NCBI GenBank assembly: GCA_017654935.2 | Contig: CM065713.1 | Coordinates: forward strand, 10,663,893-10,727,892 | DNA length: 64,000 nt | Reading direction: 5' to 3' | Origin: Phymorhynchus buccinoides | Lineage: Eukaryota; Mollusca; Gastropoda; Neogastropoda; Raphitomidae | Shown here: positions 35,922 through 46,902 of the stretch, piece after piece | Position numbering within the stretch: the stretch's first letter is position 1 | Layout of the letters: each line of letters starts with the position of its first letter | Notes under the pieces: model-generated | Seen by the model: the letters and a program-made list of their open reading frames with translations, nothing else | Told to the model about the DNA's origin: nothing | Databases searched by the model: none | Position numbers and translations under genes: made by a program

Positions 35922-37505
35922 ACTGTATTTTACGGACTATAAGGCGATCAGGTTTTTTTTGTTTCTAGACTGAGACCCCCTGCACACACACACAACCCCC
36001 CCTCCCCCCCCCCCGTGGGGATACCTGGGGATCTTTTGTATAAATAGTTCCCCCACCTTCTGGAAGTTCTGTGCTTGTAACTTCCTCTAATCAGTCACTC
36101 TCTTTGACTCTTGCCTTTTCCCTTTGCCGTCATCTACTATCTTCATGGGTACAACTACACATAATAAAACAAAACCTGAAAGGCCGGGGTCCAGGGGTAA
36201 TGTCCCCCTGCAGCTGAAGAAAAAAAAAGATTTATGAAGGTATTTTAGCTTGCTTTTTCCACAATTTATACAAATGCTTATTTTATAAAAGTGTTTCAAA
36301 AATACGGTAGACACACAAAGATCTTGCAAGACAAATTTAAAACAAAAGGAACTTCCTTTTCTGGTAAAATTCAAAAACAGGAAATCCTTGTATACCAGGA
36401 AAAGTTGCACCCGTGTGTCTTTCTGCCTTACCAGTCCATTCTCCTGCCCTTTTTTTCTCTCCAAGAAACACTTTCAAAAAGATTTCCTCCCGCCGAAGTC
36501 GGACTTGTTGGGCCTATATTTCTTAGTTAACTAAGGCGCATAACAGCAGCATGAGCCACCTGCGCTCGTAATTGACAGGAAACTGTCTGAGTGATCGAAG
36601 AAGAAGACCCCTGCACCTTATAACATGACAATACAGACAAACCCCTATTTTACGACCCTCTGTTAAGCGACCACCTCTCATTTGAGACCGGATTTGTTGG
36701 CACGGATGCATTTTACTATGTAAACGACCTCTCTTAAACGACTTCCTCTAAAACGCGACTTACGACCGCCATTTTGTTGGTTTTTACGACCGTTGTTGTC
36801 GTCTGCATAGACTTCGAGCAAAGGGAAACAACCACGGTCAAGGGCCTGAAAGCGGAGTCGCTTCCCTTGATGTAGAAAAGATGGCGGAAAGCGTAGGAAA
36901 AGCATGAAAACCACTGACTTTGAAAAAGAAAACCACTGACTTTGGACGAGAGTGGAGGTGATTAACAGAAGTCGGCGAAGTGAAACTGTAATACATCGAT
37001 TGCACAATCCTATGGAGTTGGAAAGACCCAAATCCAGTTTTAATAATTATGTCATTGTATGTGTGCATGAAGAAGAGAGTATGAACTGTGCTGAACTTTT
37101 TCTTTCTACGGCTGCCAGTGAAAACCTCCGTCATACGACCCCTCCAATTTACGACCGATTTTTCCGGACATTTTGGAAGTCTTAAAATAGAGGTTTGTCT
37201 GTATTGTGGACATTTTGGAAGTCTTAAAATAGAGGTTTGTCTGTATTGTGGACATTTTGGAAGTCTTAAAATAGAGGTTTGTCTGTATAGTAAAAACAAC
37301 AACACACACAACAAAAACAAACTATAATAACCACAGAAGAAAGATGTAAAATATTTGGGGAATGTGTCTTGGGACGCCTCTGTGACTATAAAGTACCTAA
37401 TACCTAAAACAGTGGTCAAGTGCTTCTGCTGTCGGGATGATCCCTGGAGTCTTTTAGCCAGGGTAAACCAACAAACAATATGATGCGCCTTAAAATCCGT
37501 AAAAT
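35922..37505. mobile_element. MITE N, copy with three nested insertions
   Basis: The left end ACTGTATTTTACGGACTATA(AGGCG) and right end GCGCCTTAAAATCCGTAAAA are inverted partners. Within lie a reversed SINE B/C (about 36000-36605) flanked by AGACCCC(C)TGCA repeats, the element at 36632-37287, and a SINE A 3' end (37420-37468). A smaller intact N copy is at 44651-44823 and a left part at 27439-27540. Confidence 0.72.
36632..37287. mobile_element. TA-flanked element (CAGACAAACCCC termini) with triplicated right end
   Basis: The left end is TACAGACAAACCCCTATTTT. The right end, its reverse complement, is repeated three times with a 42-bp period (GGACATTTTGGAAGTCTTAA, AATAGAGGTTTGTCTGTATT) across about 37166-37287. 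Confidence 0.82.
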
Positions 37506-37689
37506 CTGGGTGGTAAGTGATTAACTAACTCCTCTAGCACCATAGGCGAATATAATAAATTATTATATTCACCCCCGAGACATCACTCTAACACACACTC
37601 ACTCCCACCAAATGCAAAGACATTCGCCAGTCAAGCACCCCTGCCACGCATTTGGTCATCTCTTAGAGCTTTGGTCACCATCTCTGCCG

Positions 37690-38418
37690 TTAACCCTTTC
37701 AACCGCCAATGTCGCATTTATGCACCACAATGGTTTAACACCCATGTCACTAAAAGGCATCCAATCCGGGCCTGTTATCTGAAGACCGTATTTTCTTAAT
37801 TTTGGGAGGTAAGGATAGGCCTAATGTATATATGTGATGCAGCACAGGAAAACCAGGCTAATGTCGTAAATGATCACTTTTAACTTATTCATATTTCAGA
37901 AAGGCCAGAGACTACAGATTAACAGGCAAAAAACAGAATTCATCTATGTCTAATATTTTATTTTGAACAATTTTTCAATCAATCAAATATCTCTCTTTCT
38001 CTCTCTCTCTCTTTCTCTCTCTCTTGTGACTGGCCGACTTTAGCTGGGTATTCGCGTACTGCATCACATATACACGTCACAGAGGAATTCCCAATATTGC
38101 AGACAATTGTTTTCTCTACCCAGTTAAGTTTAACCCTTTCAACGCTAGCCATTCCTCAGCCAGACTTTACCATTAAACTTACCCCGGGTAGAGAAAAGAT
38201 TTCGTCTGCAATGCTGACGATTCCTCTGCGGCGTTCATAACATAGGGCCTGCCCTTACCTCCCAAAATTAAGAACATAAGGTCACTGGATACCAGACCCT
38301 CTATTGATGCCTTTCAGTGACATGGGTGTTAAATCGTTGCGGTGCCAAGAGGCGACAGTGGTGATGAAAGGGTTAATGGTATTTTTTGCCTGAAAAATGG
38401 CTGGCAGCGAAAGGGTTA
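37690..38418. mobile_element. TTAA-flanked MITE D, copy 2, hosting a second D
   Basis: Left end TTAACCCTTTCAACCGCCAA at 37690; right end GGCTGGCAGCGAAAGGGTTA(A) at 38418. It carries an unrelated insert at about 37837-38068 and an entire D element at 38130-38376. Confidence 0.82.
38130..38376. mobile_element. TTAA-flanked MITE D, copy 3, nested in copy 2
   Basis: It starts TTAACCCTTTCAACGCTAGC and ends GTGATGAAAGGGTTAA, sitting exactly at a TTAA of the host D element (AAGTTTAA on the left, TTAATGGTATTT on the right). Other D copies lie at 49927-50174, 53052-53295 and 54454-54997. Confidence 0.85.
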
Positions 38419-38564
38419 AAGCAACGCGCGCGCACTCTGAAAAAATGAGTCACTCCCTTCTTGTCGGTTGAGACGCGACGGATGATCAAGAACGTCAAAA
38501 AAACGCACGGCGGTTTACGAGCTAATGGGGCGACGTGCGGATGTTGCTAAAATTAGACGGATTA

Positions 38565-38705
38565 TCATTGGCCGACGCCGCTGTCGTCATCGTCGTCATC
38601 ATCGTGGTCGCCCCCCTGGTGATGGTTGTCGGGGGCAACGTAGCGCGCGTCTCCCGTGAGCAGGCATTTGGGGAAGAGACCCATTCGGACGTAGTCTTCC
38701 AGAAT
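38565..38705 (-). CDS. SDR exon 12 (last coding): ILEDYVRMGLFPKCLLTGD and acidic tail
   Basis: Acceptor CTTACAG (38706-38712), then an open frame of 46 codons to a TGA at 38565-38567. It starts ILEDYVRMGLFPKCLLTGD, in phase with exon 11 (SLRQ). It finishes with an HHQGGDH linker, seven consecutive Asp codons and SGVGQ. The x-x-D-Y-V-x-M-G-L-F-P helix is the C-terminal end expected for this SDR subgroup. The Asp run is encoded by a GAT/GAC tract that may be a slipped microsatellite. The 3' UTR is not resolved. Confidence 0.82.
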   Translation of the reverse strand: MLEDYVRMGLFPKCLLTGDARYVAPDNHHQGGDHDDDDDDDSGVGQ

Positions 38706-39602
38706 CTGTAAGTGTTGGGGTAGAGAAAAAAAGAAGAGTCACGCAGACTGAATGAAACCCACTATGTTTTAAACGCATTTATTTTCAATTTATCACAGGC
38801 CCAAACCTGGGGTTAATAAATAATCATGAACTATTTCTTCTTTCTTCTGCGTTCCCAGGCCATATGGCCATAATGAGTAAGGTACGTATGTGGCTGTTTT
38901 TTCACTTTTCACTGATCTCTCCCCCCCCCCCCCCCCCCGCTGCGTACAGCCAACACATTCCGATTTCGGAGGAGCTCAAAGGAGAAAAATTATTGGGAAG
39001 ATTTTTTTTTTTAAACAAGAGGCAAAGCCTTCAAGGCTCACTCGAACAGGAACATGTGGGACAACAAACAAAGATTGAGGGGGGTGTCTAAAGTACAAGA
39101 TTGCCAATAACATTTTAAAGTACAAATAAAACTATCGTTAATGGATACAACTAAAAAAATTATAATAAAAAAAAGTGCCCGTGCCGAGAAACGGACCCGG
39201 AACCATTGGCATGACAGTCACTCTACCAATGAGTTATCGAGGCTTTCAGTGTTGATGAGTTTCTTAACTCAAGTTGCCTGTTGAATACTCTCTAACCAAC
39301 TAATCTAAAATGTTATCTATTTGTTATCTGTTTACAGTGTTGTTTTAAGTATTTACTTATTTAAATCATTATTGTTTGAAAGATTGCATAGACATCTATA
39401 TGTGTGCAAAATTTGAACAATGTATGCCTTCTATTTCCCGATAAAATGCCAACGTTAAAGTTTGGAGATTAGACCACGGACGCAACACATACACACACAT
39501 AGACACACACACACAACCGAACAAATATCAAACAATAGACTCACCAAAAGTGGTATAGGAACATGAAAATAATAAACTTAAGTACAACCAAAACAAGTTT
39601 AA

Positions 39603-39660
<58 letters not shown>

Positions 39661-39820
39661 TGTGTGTTTGCATGCGAGTGTGGCTTGTGTCAGCCTGCGT
39701 GCAAGTATGTGTGTGTGGATGTGTGTGTGTGTGTGTGTGTGTGCGTGTGTGTGCGTGCGTGTGCGTGTGTTTTGCATGCGAGTGTGGCTTGTGTCAGCCT
39801 GCGTGCAAGTATGTGTGTGT

Positions 39821-39873
<53 letters not shown>

Positions 39874-39939
39874 GTGTGTGTGTGCGTGTGTGTGTGTGTG
39901 TTTGCATGCGAGTGTGGCTTGTGTCAGCCTGCATGCAAG

Positions 39940-39980
<41 letters not shown>

Positions 39981-40035
39981 ATGCGAGTGTGGCTTGTGTC
40001 AGCCTGCGTGCAAGCATGTGTGTGTGTGTGTGTGT

Positions 40036-40074
<39 letters not shown>

Positions 40075-40921
40075 ATGCGAGTGTGGCTTGTGTCAGCCTG
40101 CGTGCAAGCATGTGTGTGTGTATGTGTGTGTGTGTGTGTGTATGTGTGTATTTGGGTGGGTGGAGAGAAAGAATAAAAAACGTCCCCCGCCTAGGCTTAA
40201 GGCTATGTCAGACCAAGTGACACAGGCTAGAACACCAAGGCTACATCAAAATGTTGTTATGCTCTGCATAGCTATGTGGGGATTGTCTTTAGCCATGGCA
40301 AGCTCCTAGCATAACATCATCAGTCTCCAAAATCCCCCGAAGTCTGAGTGTGGCACCGCGCGTGGCGGGGTAATAAAAAAAACGGTCGCACACTGTAATG
40401 TTCTCACCCTTAGCTGACAGTGCATTCGTACCATAGTGTTAAAGTGCTTCAGTTATTAGGATGATCCCAGGAGTCTTTTAGCCAGGGTACGACAACAACA
40501 ACAAAGAATGTCCAAGCAAAAAACCCCCCCAAAAAATAAAAAAAAGATTGTCCAAGCAAGAGACAGCAAAACAGAGTCAGCATGCACTCACATCCACACA
40601 TTCGTACGCGTGCATGTACGTAACATTTACGCATAGCTGCATCTGTGCGTGTCTTGAGTGTGTGTAAATGCGTACATGGGTCTAGGCCACTTCCCCCCCC
40701 CCCCCCCCCCCCCCCCCCCCACCCACACTTCCTCCCTGCCATTTCCCCCCCAGACCAATTGCCCCCCCCCCCCGGTCACTTGCACCCTGGTACTTTTGCC
40801 CCCCGGACACTTGCCCCCCATTCACGGCGGACATTTCCCCCCTGGACATCCACCCCCACCCCACTCTGTGTGTGTGTGTGTGTGCACACACTCGGGGGGC
40901 AAGTATGAGAGAGAGTGAGAA

Positions 40922-40954
<33 letters not shown>

Positions 40955-43900
40955 AGGACAGGTAGAAAGAGACATAGGCCACACACACACAGAGTGGGGG
41001 GGCGGGGCGTGTCCAGGGGGGGAAATGTCCGCCTTGAATGGGGGGCAAAAGTACCAGCGGAGCAAGTGACCGGGGGGCAAATAGCCAGGGGTCAAATGTC
41101 CGGGGGGGGAAAAGTACCAGGGTGCAAGTGACCGGGGGGCAAATAGCCGGGGGGCAAATGTCCGGGGGGGAAAAGTACCAGGGTGCAAGTGACCGGGGGG
41201 CAAATAGCCAGGGGGCAAATGTCCGGGGGGGAAAAGTACCAGGGTGCAAGTGACCGGGGGGCAAATGGACAGGGGGGCAAATAGCCAGGGGGCAAATGTC
41301 CGGGGGGGGGAAAAGTACCAGGGTGCAAGTGACCGGGGGGCAAATGGACAGGGGGGCAAATAGCCGGGGGGCAAATGTCCGGGAGGGAAAAGTACCAGGG
41401 GGCAAGTGACCGGGGGGGCAAATGGACAGGGGGGCAAATAGCCGGGGGGCAAATGTCCAGGGGGGGGAAATGGCCTGATACTTGCGCACACATGCGCACG
41501 TGATTGAGCGCACGCTGGCCCCAAATGCAATTCCAATCAAAACAACAAGTAAAACAAGCTAACAAACAAAAACCAACCACAAGAACAAAACAGACGAACT
41601 GCAAGAAAAGTTTTAAAAGGTAAAGGTAAAGATGTGCCCCCCCCCCTGCATTTCTCGGTTAATTCTATTTTTCCGTTTTTGCCTTTCTTAAGCTGTAGGA
41701 ACTTTTCAGCTAATAACCTTTTTGGAATACTAACCCTAGCCCTAACCCTAGCCCTAAACCTAACCCTACCCCCCCCACTGTGTACTGCAGTACACCGCGA
41801 TTTGTCACAGTTGTGGTTCGTTGCGTTTTTCCGTCTGATAGGGTTGGGGGGTAGGGTTAGGTTTAGGGCTAGGGTTAGGGATAGGGTTAGTATTCCAAAA
41901 AAGGTTATTAGCTAAAAATGTTCCTAAAATACAGCTTTATGTATAACGGTAATAAAGAAAGGTAATAACGGAAAAATAGAATTAACCGAGATAGCTAGGG
42001 GGGGTGGCACATCTTGACCTTTACCGTTTTAAAAATTGTATCGAAGAAAATAAAATTTGTAACACAAAGGCCGGGTTCACATTAAGTAAGTTCCGTACGG
42101 AAAACCCTAAATAAGTGGAAGAAAGAAGGATAAAAGTTTACGCATATAGGGGAAATTCGGACACATGCGCAAATCTTTTCCCTTTTTTGTCTCACTTATT
42201 TATGGATTGCGCACGGGTTTCCGCATGGAATATCCGCTTATGTGTGTACACGGCCTTACAGTCACTCACGCTTGACCTTAAGGGAAAAACTCAAGATCTG
42301 AAGTGCAAAAAAATGACGCAATATTTGAATCCAGACCTGTTTACCCCTATTTTTGCAAATTTGTAATTTCTGATTTTTTGCTTAGTAATTTTTGAAAAAA
42401 CACCTGTAATCCAACACGTGGCCGATTCTTTTTCTTCACAAAACCCGATTATATGCAAGCAGTTGTGCACTTGGAGACCTTTAAAAACATTTTTTAAACC
42501 ATGTATTTGCCTTTTCTTTGGTGTCTTTCCATCAGATTTGGGATCATTTGACCTAGAACTCTCACCACGCGGTCGCTTTGACGCCATCTTGAAACAGAAT
42601 GAAAAGAAATTGATGCACATTGTATGCTGGGAACCGGAATGACTTTTCACCCCATTGTTTCAAAAGCATCGCTTGCCGACGCAACTGTAGTGGTGGCTTT
42701 TTTTTAATGAGTTTTTTTCTTCTTTTCGTCGTCGTAATTATCGTAATTTGACTTTTGCTTCGTAAAAATTACGGCAAAATCGTAAAGGTGAACAGGTCTG
42801 TGAATCAAATCCTATGTGTAAAGGCAAGGTGTGATAGATATAGCACAAGGCATCCCACAAAGACTAACATAAAAAAGTAAAATACCACTGGAGATGTCAT
42901 TTATGATTATTAAAAAAACATTTTAAATACTATTTTAGTATAGAGCTCATTCTATACTCTCCTGCGTGACTCGCATGGGTGTGACTCTCCAAAATGAAAA
43001 AAACCCTGAAAGGCAGGGGTCCAGGGACCCATGGCCCCAACAGGGTACAAGGGCAGAGCCCCGTCGGACGATTCAGGGGGGGGGGGGGGGGCAATTTAAG
43101 AGAGAGAGACATAACGAGACAGACAGACAGTTAAAATGAGAGACAGAGACAGCTTGAGTCTGATGAGCTTTGCAGGCATGGGAATTGTCAGAGACAAAAA
43201 AACTCTGAAAATCCCCCCTCCTCATTTTTACAGTGTTAAAATATAATATTATCATACAAATGGAAGTATTTAGTAACAAAAACTTTGCCCTAAAAAAAAA
43301 TTTCTCGCGGAAATCCGCGGACAATTCCCATGCCTGGCTTTGTCAAATTATTACACTGCCTTTGTAAACTTCCAAGATAGAACAACTAATTTCAAAATGT
43401 TCCAAATCGCTTGTGGTCATTTTTTGGGGGAGATGAATTAAAAAACAACTGAAGTTCAGTTTCTGGTAAAATTACAAATACATTGGAACCTCCCTTATAA
43501 GACCTTCAAAAATCATCAAAACGAGGCCTTATAAGGGAGGGGTCTTATAAGGGAGGGGTCTTATAAGGGAGGTAATTTTAATACTTACAAAGAAGGGCAA
43601 TGTCTCAGAGAAGTAGGTCTTATGTGGGAGGGAGTCTTATAATGGGAGGTCTTATAAGGGAGGTTCCACTGTATTTTTAAAAAATTGTTAACGTTTCGCC
43701 ATCAAAACTAAAAATAGAAACACTACCTGTCGCAGACTGGACGCCTGCAAATCGGGATACTCGTAGTGGAATCCTAGCTGTTCCAATTTGGACCCGTCCA
43801 AATGAAGGTGTTTGTTGTACAGCAATTCCTGTTAACAGAACAGAACATAAAAAGACTAAATCAGAATACCCATAAGGAAATCCCAACACATGCTTGACTA

Positions 43901-46453
43901 AATTGGAGAACCAATTATGGAACCTTAGCTGTTCCAATTTGAAACCGTCCAAATGAAAATGTTTGTTGACAGAACAGAATAAAATAAAACTAAATCAGAA
44001 CACACATACTGGAATTCTAATTGTTCCAATTTGGAACCCTCCAAATGACGATGCTTGTCGAATCTTTAGAAAATGTAAGGATACATGTAGTGCAATTTAA
44101 CTAGTTCGAATTGAAGAACAAGAAATAAAGGATTGAACGATTAACCCCTTCGCTGCCTGCCCCGCACCTGCCATGTTTGTCCCTTTCACTTATCAGTATG
44201 ATTAACCCCTTGACTGCCACCAACGTATCACGTACTGACCTGATGACATCACTGATGATGATGTTATCAGATGAAAAGGAATAACCCTGATATGCTGGCT
44301 TTTGCTCTAACACAGTCAAGAGAATAATATCCCCAGACCATTTTGCCGGATTGGCTCTACCAGTTGTCTTTTTCATGGCATGATTTGCCTGATTATTTTT
44401 TCTTTAATTTTCTCTGGCAGTCAAGGGGTTAAATCTGTTTCTGGCCACATTCTTCAGCCTATTTTGAGCTTCTTTAGACTCAAAACTGGTCTTGGTCATC
44501 AATAGATTCACACCTCATGTTCAAAGTGTCTCGAGGACATTAAATACTCATGTTCTGATAGGAGAATTTCTATATATTTGTGTTGGTGTGTGCGCATACA
44601 ATTTTCTCTGCTGCTTATAAACTGGTGCGACTTATATGCAAATAAATACCTACTGCATTTTCGGACTATAAGGCACACCTGATTATAAGGCGCACCCCCC
44701 AAATTTTACACAAAATTCAGATTTTGTTATTATAGTTTCTTACTGTTTTAGTAGTCATATTATAAGGCGCAGGGGTCTCAGTCTGGGGAAAACGTATCGC
44801 CTTATAGTCTGTAAAATACGGTAATATTTTGTTAACTCACTCGGCACTGGCCGGTTGCTTCCCCTTACAACCGTTTAGGACGGGCCATTCGACTAGGTTC
44901 GAGAACCCATCACCACAAAAAAGCTATGAAACGTTATTGACTGATATTTTCAGATAAGATTACTAACACCATGCACTAAGCGATCGCAAAATATCAGATT
45001 CCATACCTTCGTCGTTTGTCTCCTATTGACGAAAACAGCTAACACATAGAAAGAAGGAAAGTTTCACATTCCGATCTCTGACCCCCCTCTACAACCAAAC
45101 CTGAATGTAAAGTCTGCAATGATTGGTTGATTTCAAGAGAGGCAAGGTCAAAGCAAACTGAAAACAGGTTATGACTTTGCACCGGAAAGCTGGTTACACG
45201 CCAGAAATCAAAACCTCTTGAAAACTCTTATGAGTCGAATCCGGCTCATTCGTCCTAAACGGTTGTGCAAGCCATGAGCCGGAGCCAGCTCATTTGTCCC
45301 GAGTGAGTTAATTTAGGGGATGCGGGTCTTATAGTCCAGCTTTTACGGTAATAATTAGGACTAAGGGATTACCTGGTCGATGAAAGGAGTCAGGGGGGTG
45401 TTGACGATGTTGTCGTGTTGACAGGCGTCCGCCCAGGGCCCCATGTGTTTGTCATTGATGTCCTCCACCACCGAAGACATGTTGACCTGAAGGGGCACAC
45501 AAGGAACAGGCATCAACACGCGCGCATGCTTCTTCTTCTTCTTCTTCTGCGTTCCCAGGACATACGTAAGGTACATATGTGTCCGGTTTTCAGTTTTCAC
45601 TGGTCTCCTCAATCAATCAATCAATCAAATGTATTTATTGTCTTCAATGAAGAAAATCTTTTTTCAGCGTGCACTTAAATGTAAAACTGGCGGGACATTA
45701 TATAATAAACTAAGACATAAAATACATGCATAAAAGCACATGTTATTCACATAAACCAATTAAGCTGACAGCCGACACATTCCGATTTCGGAGGAGCTCA
45801 AATGAGAAAAATTGTTTGGAATATTTTTTTGGAAAAAAGGCAGGAGAATGGGGCCAATAAGTCAGAAAGATAGTAGACGACAGTAAGCAAAGGGAAAAGG
45901 CAGAGTCAAAGAGAGTGGCAGATTAGAGGAAGTTACAAGCACAGAGCTTCCAGAAGGTGGGGGAACTATTTTTTACGAAAGACCCTCCGGTATCCCCACG
46001 GGGGGCATGCATGCAAAAAGTGCATAATTGCAAAATAACCACAGACACACAAAAACACACATAAAAGGCGTACAATCAGGGTCTCTGGTTTGTTTATTGA
46101 ACAATAATATCTGTATTGTTAAAAATTCTGGACTTTCCTGGTGTTGCACTGCCTCCGGGCATTGCCTCCAGGATCGTTCCCGCCATCTTTAGATCTACTA
46201 ATGTCCCATATTATGTGACTGTTTCAGACTGGAGGACGTTAAACAGATTTTTCTTCTTCTTTCTGACCCCCCCCCCCCCCCCATGGGGATACCCAAGTCT
46301 TTGTACAAATAGTTCCCACCACCTTCTGGAAGTTCTGTGCTTGTAGCTTTCTCTCATCTGTCTCTCTCTTTGACTCTGCCTTTTCCATTTGCTTGATGTC
46401 ATCTACTATCTTTATAAGAAAGAGAGAGAGAGAGAATAGAGAGAGGAGAGAGA

Positions 46454-46486
<33 letters not shown>

Positions 46487-46642
46487 CGAGCGAGAGAGAG
46501 AGAGAGAGAGACACAAAAAGAGAGAGAGAGAGAAAGATGAGAGAGGACGATGAGAGAGAGAGAGAGAGAGGGAGAGAGAGAGAGAGAGCAAGTGTGTATG
46601 CATGACAGAGAGAGACAGAGACAAAAGAGAGAGTGAGACGAG

Positions 46643-46716
<74 letters not shown>

Positions 46717-46722
46717 CGAGAC

Positions 46723-46754
<32 letters not shown>

Positions 46755-46871
46755 CGAGAGAGGAGAGAGAGAGAGAGAGAGACCAGAGAGAGAGAGACAG
46801 AGAGAGAGACGAGAGAGAGACGAGAGAGAGAGAGAGACAGAGACGGAGAGTGAGAGAGGGGTGAGAGAGAT

Positions 46872-46902
<31 letters not shown>

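Noticed and set aside
39541..40309. Frames up to 248 residues, Cys/Val or His/Thr rich
   Set aside because: Translations of (GT)n and its higher-order unit; all three frames are open, as expected from a simple repeat.
40682..41604. Frame of 284 residues rich in Pro, Gly, Phe and Leu (PPGHLPPGYLPP-like)
   Set aside because: Translation of the G-tract minisatellite; other frames are equally open and there are no exon signals.
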